Source of the DNA: Callaeas wilsoni
Lineage: Eukaryota; Chordata; Aves; Passeriformes; Callaeidae
Reading direction: 5' to 3'
Length of the DNA stretch: 64,000 nucleotides
Assembly: GCA_013398955.1 (NCBI GenBank)
Contig: VWPU01008541.1
Span: forward strand, 1 to 64,000
Below the pieces are notes generated by a model. It made no database searches. It saw only the letters and a program-made list of their open reading frames with translations, and was not told the DNA's origin. The position numbers and the translations under genes are program-made. Below are positions 1-11,092 of the stretch, piece by piece. The first letter of the stretch is position 1; every line of letters begins with the position of its first letter.

Positions 1-1417
1 GAACCCAAACCCCTACAGCATGGCCATTCAGAGGACAGCAAGGAAGAAAAGAACAAGAGGACACTTAGAAATAGAGCAGAGCTTTATTGCAGACAGAAGC
101 TAAAGTGCTAGTGTTGCTACATATTAATATTTTGGGACATAAATAACATTCCATAGATTTTATTTTCTTTACCTTTAGTCATATGAAGGTGATTAACAGT
201 TTTACTGTTCTAATTAACTGAGGCAACTTCAAATACCTACCAGTGATACAGGTTTAACTCACCAAGCCTGTGCAGCTTGTATAGGTTATTGATACACAGC
301 AGAGTCCCTCCAAACCAGCTGTATGTACTGTTTGTTTTATGCCAGCCTTCCAGAACGTGAAAAGTGATTTCCTCAATCTGATCTTGGGAGCATGCTGAGG
401 AAGACAATCTGGCATACTCAAAACCTCACGTGCTTTGTAAGGAATTGATAATGCATTCAACAGTTCTGATTTCACGCTGTCCTGAGTTACAAGTTTAAAT
501 TATGAAAATAGTTGTGCTATGATTTTGGAACTCAATTGGTACAGAGGTTTTTTTCTAAACGTATGCTACGCTAGAACTAGATCATGTATTCAGCTGAAAA
601 AATATAGGCTGTCTGAGGTGAAAAATAAGGACAGAAAGTCATACTAAACAATCAATATGATACAGTTATCCGAGTCAGACAAACTGTGTTATTACATAAC
701 TGAAGCATAATCACATAACTAAAGGGTAAAATCCAGTTAATCCATTTCTTATGGCCATCTGTATCCTAGGAAGAAGTCACCTTGAAGAGATTCTGTACTC
801 TGGCAAGAAAGCTGCAAATCCCAGGCAATAGAGTATCTAAAATGTGCTAATACAAAGCTTGTGTAAATCAGGGAGGTTCTGAGTGAGACTGATTTAATTC
901 TGTATATAGAATTTTGTGAAAGGTAGAAACATCTAATTGTGAAATGTCTTACTCTGACTTTCAGGTTTTTAAAGGATGATGAAAACTTTCAGATGATACA
1001 AGAAGAAATTAAAAAATTCTAAGGAAAATTGCTTGCAATGAAGTACTGCAAAGGAGTGGTCTGATCAACTAACATCTTTGTTATTTGATCATAGAGTAAA
1101 TTTAAATAACTGGGAAAAATGTGTTAAACATAGTTACCCATACCTGGAAAATACCCCACAGAAATTCACACACGTGCAAAAAAAATTACTTTACACAATA
1201 AGGATTAAAAATGCTATAATATGTTACCAGTTGCAACACTAATCTTTCTTCTTTTATCCTCTAAACACAATATGTTTTTAATACAATAGATTATGCTTTA
1301 AACAAAGGCAATTTCTTTCTCAATTCTTGTTTTATTTGCTATGAATCTTTTCTAAGTTTTATAGAAGTTTTCATACAGCGCAGAATTCTGAGCACTAGTC
1401 CTCAGGAATAAAATTTC
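1..1417. other. AT-rich non-coding stretch
   Basis: I see no gene, repeat or structured element here that I can support. A 73-codon open frame on the minus strand at 254-475 has no recognisable domain and is of chance length for such AT-rich DNA. The composition and the many short A and T runs fit ordinary avian intergenic or intronic sequence. Confidence 0.6.
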
Positions 1418-1469
1418 TATAGAAAGGGTAATATACAACATGGGCCTGTTGCATATTACCCTTTCTATA
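1418..1469. repeat. near-perfect 23-bp inverted repeat (hairpin)
   Basis: The left arm is 1418-1440 and the right arm is 1447-1469. They are reverse complements at 22 of 23 positions and are separated by the 6-base loop TGGGCC. Each arm contains the motif AGAAAGGGTAATAT or its complement, and the outer ends are TATA. The right arm runs into a second palindrome at 1466-1480, TATACAA-C-TTGTATA. A transcript from either strand would fold into a short, nearly perfect hairpin. It might be a microRNA-like precursor, a tiny palindromic transposon remnant flanked by TA, or the product of a local template-switch mutation. The inverted repeat is directly visible; any function is inference. Confidence 0.85.
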
Positions 1470-2824
1470 CAACTTGTATACAACTGTCTCTGCAAGCTGA
1501 TATCGGTTCTTAGTTGCAGCCTCTAGATCAGACATTAGCTTAAACCAGCCTAAGAAGCTAAAGAGCACTTTTAAACAATTAACAACACAGTGGCATTAAA
1601 TAATCAGGAGTGAAGTGTGCAAATAAAGAAAAGTCAGAAATCAGGACTAAATTCACTCTCCATTAAAGACTGCAGTAAGAGATGTAGTGGGAAATTGTTA
1701 AAACTCTCTTGATTAACTAAAAAATAAAAAGTATAAAATCCCACTAGCTTTTATATGTCAGTCTTAAAACTAAGAAACCTGAATTATAAATACTGTTATA
1801 TCTGCCTAGATGTTTTTAGAAGAAAAATCCAAAATAATGAAAAAGGTCAGATATGGTTTACAACATTAATAAACTCTCACTCTATTCTCAATATCAGTAG
1901 ATTTTTCAATTATAGTTGCTTTTAGTTTTTTTTAAGCAGATCATTTGACATTCACAATCTGATTGAGATTAAAGCGTTGCACTAACTTTAGTTTATTCAG
2001 CTGACAGAGCTAAAGAGAAATAGGTAAAACAGGATGCCTAAAATGTCATTTTTCCCTTATGACACCTCATATAGCTTTTGAAAGGCCTGTAGATGAAACA
2101 AGTTCTAATATATACTGGGGGGAGTCTTTGAGCAGGATCGTGGCTTTCCTGTCCTTATCATATCATATCATGTCATATCATTCCACTGCCTCCTCCAGTA
2201 AAAGAGCAGGAAGAAAAGTACTTCTCTGCAGATCAAAGTTCCAGTGAAACTTTGACAAACTGGTTGTTTTTTATGGACTTATCATGAATAGCTTGGATAC
2301 ATTAATGAAATTCTTAAATTTTTAAAAAGAATATCGAAAAAAATAAAAATTTAGGATGAGAGAGATATAAAATCCTTCTTTTGGAATTTCTTAACCCATC
2401 AGAGAAGGTAGACAGCATCTTCAGGAAGTTTCCTGAAAGTTTTCAAAAATTTATTATTTTTATCATCAGAAAGTCAGTGGACAAACAATTTCAGAGAAAC
2501 AAATATAGCTAGACCTTGGACAACCTTTCCTGGTTTTGAAAGAAAGAACATAAGAATTTATGAGAATTAAGTTTAGCAAAATAGATTCCTGATTCTATTT
2601 GCAGAATATTAGTATTGAAAATTCATAATGACTTACTATCTTCCTATCAAAAGATCTACTTTTGGTCACCAAGACAACAGAGAGGAAAAAAAATAATCTA
2701 GCAATGAGGAAGAAAGTGAGAGTCTGGTTGAGGTCAAGTAATGGACAAAGAACTAGATAAATCCTTATTTATTTGTCTATTCTTCACCTAAACAAAAAGA
2801 AAAAATGTACTTAAGATGAGAAAA
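1470..2824. other. AT-rich non-coding stretch with a short pentanucleotide repeat
   Basis: Apart from the small repeat at 2156-2180, listed separately, I see nothing here that is supportable as a gene or repeat. The 62-codon frame at 2059-2247 runs through that simple repeat and is not credible as coding. Confidence 0.55.
2156..2180. repeat. (TATCA)n pentanucleotide microsatellite
   Basis: There are five consecutive 5-base units: TATCA three times, then TGTCA, then TATCA. It is a short, slightly interrupted tandem repeat with no further context. Confidence 0.85.
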
Positions 2825-2889
2825 GGGGGGTTTGGAACTAGATGTTCTTTGAGATCCCATTCAACCCAAACCCTTCTGTGATTCTATGA
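2825..2889 (+). mobile_element. CR1 LINE 3' tail fragment
   Basis: The segment runs from a GGTTTGGAACTAGATG-like motif through CCATTCAACCCAAACCC to TCTGTGATTCTATGAC. This is the order found at the 3' end of avian CR1 retrotransposons: a 'ggttggactagatgatc' block, 'ttccaaccc', then 8-bp terminal repeats of the ATTCTATG type. The copy is about 65 bp and diverged, and like most CR1 copies it is severely 5' truncated. The assignment is from memory of the family consensus. Confidence 0.8.
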
Positions 2890-5800
2890 CTCTTGTAGTT
2901 CTTTTCAGGCACAAATCAACGGAAAGCTCTATGTCAACTGTCGTCTCAAAATGCAGCTTTTGGTACTGTTTTGAATAGTTAACATATCAAATTTAGTTTG
3001 CATAGACATGCAAAAACATCTGTTTTGGTATGATGATATCAAATGTGTTAAACCAAAAAGTGGTGGAAAAAAGACATATTTAAAATAACATTGAAAAAAT
3101 TAAAATTATTAAAAAATACTGTACTTAGGTATATGCTAAATAATTTATATACATATGCTAGTAAATATTATGAAACATAAGAATAATTTTACTATTTTTT
3201 TCTCTAAAAATGTCAATGGCAATGATCATGTTACAAAAATATAGTTTTGTCTCAGTCATTTTATCTTCAAATTTTCATTTTGATTACATTTATTTGCCTA
3301 TTCAGATTCTTACTTTTCTTAATTGCAAACAACCAATCAAAATCTCTTCTACAAGATTTTGATAAAATTGCTCCTTACAATTCCTGAAAGAAATTCAACA
3401 AGTAGAATAAATTAATAGTAAAAATCTGTAAAATGTTCTTTTGTACTTTCTTAAATATGAGAACGAATTAGTTAGTTTATCACCTATTTGAAAGAATCTA
3501 AGAGAACTTTATTTGGAATTGTCTGTCGTTGGAATGACTACAACGTGTTAAATTCACTTGAAAGGGGGCAAACAATAGGTCAAATCTCTTGGAGCTTTGA
3601 GAAACCAATTAATTCTATAAAAAAGAAGGAAACAGCAACCTTCACTTCATTAGACATTACCCAAGAGGGTCAGTCACTGACAGATAATACAGAGAATGAA
3701 TAATAAGCAAAGGATTTTTTTTAATGAAGATATTTTTTCGGGTTAAAGAAAGTTAATATAAGATGCAAAACTGCACAGCTCTTTCATGTTTCTTGAAATA
3801 AAGTGGATTAAAATGAAATTCAGGATCTAAATTTAAAATAATTTTAATTTTATAAAGTACAAGAGACCACTCAATACCTTTTCTAAGGACAGATGATAAG
3901 ACTTGGAAAACTAGATCATGTCGAAATCAATGCTCTCTGCCCTTCCAAACTACATTATTTTCCCTATGTTCAGAGACAAAGAAAACATTATTCTCTCCAT
4001 TCGAATTTGTCAGAAGCTCTTTACTCTTTGCTTTCTCCGTTTCTATGAAGTCCATCCACACAAAGCAGATGACTGATTTTTCCCCTTCCAAGAACAAGGG
4101 TGTGGGGGAGAGTATAAAACATCCAGCTAATGCGTATTTGAGCTGACTAATAAAACCTCTGTTTAACTACTAAAACCTCACTTTAATTATATAATCTGGG
4201 AAAGAGCATTGCATGTGTAGTACGTCTCAGAAACCAGAAATTTTATTTCCCAACTGGATTTTCTGGCTAGACGGAGCTGCGCTGAAGCAGCCCGGTGGCA
4301 GCGGTCAGGGCACTCCTCCTGGCTGTGGGCAAGTGAAGTTGCAGTCCTTTTGCTAACCAGCTTACTGAGGGTTCCCACAATTTGGGACCATGCTTTAACC
4401 ACTATGTATGCTTTAAATTGATACTGGCACCTCTCAAAACCAGATGGATGTGGAGGTACAGACGGGGCTTTCTGATTTTCTACCACAACTTCTTTGCTGA
4501 CTTGGACTAAAGCAATAAAAACACAGCAGGGTGTGGAGACAAATGAGGGGACCACCTCCAACGCAGGATACCTGTATACCTATAAATCTCACTTTTCCTT
4601 TCGTAGTGTGACCAGCGCTGCATCTTGATGTCTTGGTGGCACAGATGTATGCTATCAGCTGTCAGTTGGATCACTAATTTTGAGCTTCCTCCAGGGAAAA
4701 CTTCAAAGGAACGTGGATAGTTTACCTTAAAGAGAAAGAAATCAAACTGAGTGAAATGATCACAGTGCTGCTGAGTAGAAATGATGATGTATGAAAGCTA
4801 CAGCCAGAATATTCTAATTTTCAGTGGGACTTGGAAGAAGAGTGGGCTACAAAATAATTTTCTAGTTATTAATCTTATTTTATTACTTAGGTTTCTCTTA
4901 TTCTTCAGATGGACTATCTAGCTGCAGGGGACATTCCCCAGAACTGGATCGAAGAATAGTTTCAGCTTAGCAGGTGTGAACTCATAAATGCTCCACAGGA
5001 AATAAGAATGATTTTTTAAGGTTTACTCAATGAGCAATGTGTGATTTACTGAGTCCCATCCATGTGATCATATTCATGAACACAAATGCAACTGCACAAG
5101 AGCCAAAAAGGTGGAACTAAAGAAGCAGCAGCATGGCTCAGGAGAGTTACTTTTGCAGTCCTTATTAATTTTTATTTTTAAGCATTTGATTCCCCTATTG
5201 GAAGGATTGTGCAATGAGACAACTGATTAGGAGAGAAAAAAGAAAATTATCTCACTTGTCAGCACAAAACACAAAGACTTTTCACCTCTACAGCAACACA
5301 ACAGAAAAAACAAACAAAGCAGCTTCACGATGTCTACAGAAAATGTGGAGAATGAAGCAATTTTAAGGAGGAATGTGATTTATGTCAGAATAATTCATCC
5401 TAATATCCAGTTCATTCCAATTTCACAAAATATGGATCAGCTTTGTAACACAGAAATTAGTTTTGTTCTTCAGTTCTAAAAGTTGATTTATTTCATTCAT
5501 TCATAATGCTGTGTAAGGTGGAATGGAGGCTGGAGACTTTCACTCCATATGAAATTGATTCCCTTTCCTTAGCCATGTTTTAAGCACACCCTTCCATGGA
5601 AATTGTTTGAACTGCCTCTGGGCTCCATTATTCCTTGATAACCCCTAGAAACATATGCACATAGACCTCAGCTGGCTTGTATGCTCAGGAGGAAGCAGAA
5701 CAACCACAGCAATCCACAAAGTCTTTTATTCTTCGATAATAATATAGTTTCCCAACTGTTTCTCATCTATACATCCAAATACAGCACATTTTTCAAAGAA

Positions 5801-7927
5801 GTTCTTCAGTGAATGTTTCTTCTCTTAGTACGAGACTTTTAGGATGGTGGAGGCAAAGAGGAGGAAGAAAAAATGAAGGAAGGTTTGTGAAATATGAGAC
5901 AACTCAAAATATTCACATAGCATATGTTCTACTGGAGGATTAATTTGAGATTTAAATAATTGCCTGTAAGGAAAGGTAAATCTCATAGCTAGTAGCTGGC
6001 ATTTTACAGGAGAGAGATATCAGTGTCTTTACGCACACATTTGTGAATGCCTCTGTGTACTTTGCAGAGGAGAGTGCAAAGGAACAGTTGCATAGTTTCC
6101 ACGTTGACAAGAATTTCTACTTAATAGTCTTTTCTTGAGAAAAATATTGTGGAAATAATTACATTTGCACGAAAACTCTGCATTATAATGGAGGAACACA
6201 TCCAACAGAAAACTTTTCATAAAACTACATTAACACAGTATCTCACAGAAGCCTTGCAGTGTGTTTTGTGCATAAAAGTTTTGATACTATAAGGCTGTTG
6301 AGATGATAAGGTTCATATGCTGCGACAAGAATCTCTGCAGGGGTGAAACACAAGATTAATTTTAAATGCAAATTGCTGTATACGTAAATAAAAATCTATT
6401 TTTTAATTTCACAGATGGAATTATGTGGCTAATGCTTATAATATAGGAAAATAATATCAGAAAATAAACAATGTTTCATTCCACATCAAGCAATCATTGA
6501 AAGCTTCACAGGAAAGCTTTTATCAAAGTTCTGTCTCAGGATGTATATAACCTATGAATTAATTTTTAACTTCACATCAGTCCAATCCATGATCCAAGCC
6601 ATTCCACGGAAGGTAATTTTATGAGAAATTAAATTCCATGGAAAATTTTCACAAAACCCAAGTTTATCAAAAAGGAAACAACATCAGAGCCAAGGAACGT
6701 ATCCTAATAACACTAATTTCCCAATTAACATAGAGCAAAAGAATGGATTAAAACATAAAAAGAGGTTGGCTTTACAAGAGCTTTTTTAAAAAAAAAGTCA
6801 AAGTTCTTTCGTGTTACCTTGGTGTTCAGATAGTCTCTTCTTTTGCATGGCCATCAGTTGTCTTTCACTGAGACAAGCTTTTTTTAAGAGGAAGATGCTG
6901 GTAGATTTCCTGCTGGAGAATCTAATTCCCAGCACGACTGTTTAATGTGCCAACTAGGCTTTATGTTACACAGTGACATAAAACAAACTGTCAAAGCAGT
7001 GTTTTCTCTAAAGAAAGATTTCCACCTACCAGAAGCCCTACAGTCTTGGAGAAAATTGATTGGACAACACTCACAGTAAAAAAGAGAAAGTAAATCACTT
7101 TCAACTTTATTCATCGAGGACAAAACCAGACAATTTTGTTGCATCACCTCAGTGTAGCCAGAGTAGATAAATACTTTGCACTCGTGTCACTCACAATTTC
7201 CTGTGAAAAAAACCAGTGAAGGAACGATGTACCTTCATTTGAAGCAGGAGAGGCCATCATTTTAGTCCTTTCATATGAAGAGGAACTCTGAGCTCTCTTC
7301 TACAGCAGTAGCTCTTTTAATTTCAAGCACTACACAATGTTTCCTCATGTGCAAAGTTATTTCCCTTTGAGGATGCCTTGGCTTTAATCTGTTTGCACAA
7401 GAAAACTCCCCACATGAATAGTGTCCCTTGAATCTAATAATTTCCACTGCCCTTCCCTGAAGTGTTAATCTTGCTGGTGTGTTCTTTCATTGTTAGGTGA
7501 TCACATTTATATTATGTGATGCATTGTACAAGTGTGCAATATTAGAGTGGCTTTATTACAGCCACAAATAGCCACTGGAGCTCATTGATAATTTCTCAGT
7601 TCCTTCTAGTTCAAATTACACTACATAAAACTGAAATATGTTTATGAACAATTCAATAGAAGCTGGTTAAATTTTGTGTTGTGAGTAAATGGTGGAAGAC
7701 CCCTTAAAAGAAATATATAAAACATACATTTTAGAATCCCAAAGGAAGGTGTCATGATGTGATAATATAATACTTAAACCACTTACTGGTAAATAAAAAA
7801 TCTAAACTTTGAATCTAGGAGATTTTGTTATTGTGTCACAGACAGTTTTATGCATCCTTCATGGGTTCAAACTTGAATTAGAATTTTGAACTGTTGTATT
7901 AATTTCTTATTTAGCTGATAATACAAG
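2890..7927. other. about 5 kb of AT-rich non-coding DNA
   Basis: No supportable gene or repeat. There is a small relatively G+C-rich patch at about 4260-4340. It contributes to a 124-codon minus-strand open frame (4187-4561) whose translation shows no domain, signal peptide or repeat that I recognise. A TATA-like string near 4110 is unremarkable at this base composition. Confidence 0.5.
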
Positions 7928-7951
7928 CCATCTACTATGCCCAGTAGATGG
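7928..7951. repeat. perfect 9-bp inverted repeat
   Basis: The arm CCATCTACT at 7928-7936 is repeated as its exact complement AGTAGATGG at 7943-7951 around the loop ATGCCC. A stem this short can occur by chance in 64 kb, so no function is claimed. Confidence 0.8.
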
Positions 7952-10061
7952 TCCTTTTTCATACAAAGGGAATAATCATAAAGATATACAGTAAACAATA
8001 TGCCACGCAAACTGCATTTGCAAGAATACTTCCTTTGTTGCTCCTGTGCTGATCGTTTCCAAGAAGAATGGATTGATTAAATTGCCCTCACCAGTTGACC
8101 TGCAACTACTCAATCGCCATAGGAGAAGAGGTATCTTTAAAAGGTAATACATTATTTCATAATTCCTGTTTCACACTATTCCTGTGTAACATTTTAATTA
8201 ATCTATGAAAAAATTGGAAGAACATATACAAAATTAAAAAGCTTTTTAGGCTTCATGAAGATATTGTCGTTTCAACATCTTACAGAGCAATGCTTCTAGA
8301 TTCAGACAGTTTACGTTAAGCATTTCTAAAAATGCGTGGAATTTTTAAATTTTGAAAGACAAACCTATGATGACATCCAAGGAATGCATTACTTACAGGT
8401 TTAGAAGGCCAATCGTCCTAAAAGACAGATGGTCACACTCCAGGCCTTTCTTGTGTATCCTGACTTTTCCACTGTATTATCATTCTTTAAGAATGAATAA
8501 ATTATTATCCTATTCATTAGCTGATGCAGATCTAGATATAAATTTATAAAGATATGTCACCTTTATAAGAGACTAAACAGAAAATCAAGGTACAATATGA
8601 GCATCTTTGTACGAATACTAAATGATCAGAATCTTATTTAATCAGTTTTCTTCTGTAATTACTGTATTCATCATTTCTTTCCCACTAAAAATAAAGCAGA
8701 ACTATTTCTCTCATATGAAGAAAAATTCGTTTGTGAACTGCTGTGACATTAGATTGAAAAAGCCCAGGCAGGCTCAGTACAGTAACACTGTTAAAAAAAG
8801 AAAACCTTCTTTTTATTAATTATGTTACAAAAACAACACATTAAAAAGCCTGCTAATGAAACATTGACTGTATCTGGTATATCAACACTTGCAACAGTTT
8901 GCTGAGTAACCTACAGAACACCTACAGAATGAGTCTGGCAGTTTAATGGTAGAGCTACTTGAGCTATACTTTTTCTGGGAAAGATCTGCATCGATCATTA
9001 TTCTCTTCACATCTGTTGCTGTTCTCAGCAGCGAGACCTGATGACCCAGCAAGCTGCCTCCTTCAGATGCCTGGAAAATTAGCCATTGCTTCAGAACTTG
9101 CCCTTTAAATTTAGAGTGAGCAGACTTTATCCTACCACTAAACCCACTGATTTAAAATGATGGGTTTATGGCACTGGAGAATACAAAAGAGCCAAAAGAG
9201 CTCTGTAATATTTGAGATCTAACTCTTGGGTTAGTCAGGATATGAGATATTTAGATGTGAGCTTCAGTTCCTAGCAGAAATTCCTGAGAGATTTGCTAAA
9301 CTGTCAATGATTTGGAGCATTTTTTCCCTTTTTCTGGTATCTTTGCATTGGAATTCTGTCAGCAAAATGTATCCTCCAACCCGGCTCCACAACCCAACTC
9401 CACAGCAGTTATTACTCAGCCAGGTTGACAAAGTGAGTAACAGTCCCTCGTAGCATCATTTGTCACCCTTTAAACTCCCTTTCCCCTTTTGACTCAAATA
9501 TAATTCCAACATAGAGGACTACAATTCCTGCTAAAAAAAAAAAAATTAAAGTACAATGAACTTCTCCACCTAGCTCAAAAAAGAAGTAAAATGAGCCTTT
9601 TCACTAATGGCAGCAGGGAGGATTCTCTTCTCTGTTTTGTTAGGCTACAGTAACGTGCTCTGCCTCAGCTCCCACTGCCTCTGGTCAGCTCTGGATTGGC
9701 TTTGGTCTAACGGAGAATAGAATTTGACCTGGAGACATTGACATGCCAGACATCAGAAATGATTGAAAATCTGCAACTGAGACTCGGGTATTAGAAAATA
9801 CATATTGAATTTCTGAATGCCTGATCCTTCTACTTAATCCCAGCAATAACCATGGTGACTGTTGCAGAAAAATGTCCACAGAGATCAAATGCAATAAAGC
9901 CCATATGTCAAAAAGCAATGACTGATGTAACTCGTGTCAAGCTGCTTTTTGCAGTTCCCCATAATTAAAGGAATTATTTATATATATATACACTTGTAAT
10001 ATAGAGTATTTTGTCTACAGATAGTACACGACAGATTTTGAAGTACTCCATGTAAAGCAAA
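7952..10061. other. AT-rich non-coding stretch
   Basis: Nothing supportable as a gene. The segment at about 9000-9070 and the CCCGGCTCCACAACCC area near 9380 are slightly richer in G+C but match no repeat I know. A 77-codon minus-strand frame at 9685-9918 has no recognisable features. Confidence 0.5.
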
Positions 10062-11092
10062 TGTATTGGGTTTGTGTGGCGAGTTTTTGGTAGCAGAGGG
10101 GCTACAGGGGTGGATCCTGTGAGAAGCTGTAGAAAGCTTCCGCTATGACTGACAGGGTCAATGACAGATGGACCGGCCAAGACTAAGCCCATCCTTGATG
10201 ATGATAGTGCCTCTGGGATAACATGTTTCAGAAGGGGAAAAAACCCTGAACAACTGTAGCCAAAGAGGGGAGAATATGTGAGAGAAACAGCTCTGCAGAC
10301 ACCAAGGTCAGTGAAGAAGCAGAGGAGCACGGGAGCAAAGATTTCCCTGTAGCCCGTGGTGCAGCCCACGATGAGGCAGCTGTGCCCCTGCAGCCCATGG
10401 AGGTCCGTGGTGGAGCAGAGATCCACCAGCAGCCTACACTGCAGACTGTACACTGGAGCAGGGGAATGGCCAAAGGAGGCTGTGATTCCATGATTCGACA
10501 AATTCAAGATGCATCTGGCAGGACCTGCGGTCCCAGGGAAAGAGGATCCCATGCCAAAAAACTCCCAACAGGACTGCTGTTGGGACTTTTGACCCTGCAG
10601 AGGACCCAGGCTGGACTAGCCTGTTCCCAAAGAACTGCACTCCATGGAAGGGACCCACATTGGAGCAGTTTGTGGAGAACAAAAGCCTGTGAGAAGGACT
10701 CATGTTGGAGTGAGGGAAGAGTGTGAGGAGCGGCAGAGGCAGTATGTGATGAGGTGACCACAGCCCCCATTCCCCACCTCACTGAGCAGCTGTAGGGAGG
10801 AGGTAGAGTATTGGGAATAAAATTAGGCTTGGGAAGAGAGAGGGGTGGAGGAAAGGTGTTTTAATATTTGTGTTTGTTCCTCATTATCCTCTCTGATTTA
10901 ATTAGTAATAAATTCAGCTAATTTCTCCAAGTGTATTTTGCCCATGATGGTAATCTCTGAGTCACTTCTCCCTGTTCTTATCTCAACCTATGAGCCTTTC
11001 ATTGTATTTTTTCTCCCCTATACAACTGAGGAGGAGAGTGACAAAGAGGCTTTGGTGAGCACCTGGCACCCAGCCAGGGTCAACCTGCTACG
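10062..11092 (+). mobile_element. solo LTR of an avian endogenous retrovirus (TGTATTGGG family)
   Basis: The element begins TGTATTGGGTTTGTGTGGC and continues through GGCTACAGGGGTGG, GTGCCTCTGGGATAACATG and ACTGAGGAGGAGAGTGAC. It ends with GCACCTGGCACCCAGCCAGG and TCAACCTGCTACG. Start, internal order and end match a roughly 1-kb LTR family that I recall as common in songbirds and other Neoaves, probably ERVL-like; I cannot give its database name. A polyadenylation signal AATAAA lies at 10907-10912. The flanking pentamers GCAAA (10057-10061) and CCAAA (11093-11097) agree at four of five bases and are a plausible target-site duplication. No gag, pol or env sequence adjoins it, so it is a solo LTR left by recombination between the two LTRs of a provirus. 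The open frames inside it, including the window's longest (9974-10552, minus), are shadows. Confidence 0.85.
10907..10912 (+). promoter_or_regulatory. LTR polyadenylation signal AATAAA
   Basis: A canonical hexamer in the 3' third of the solo LTR, about 185 bp before its end, where this family carries its poly(A) signal as I recall it. A second AATAAA lies at 10816-10821. Whether either is used now is unknown. Confidence 0.5.

Noticed and set aside
4187..4561. 124-codon minus-strand frame near a small G+C-richer patch
   Set aside because: The length is within chance expectation, with no domain, signal peptide or flanking splice signals that stand out.
9974..10552. Longest open frame in the window (192 codons, minus strand)
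   Set aside because: It lies mostly antisense inside the solo LTR at 10062-11092 and shows no protein domain. Several other frames overlap it on both strands.
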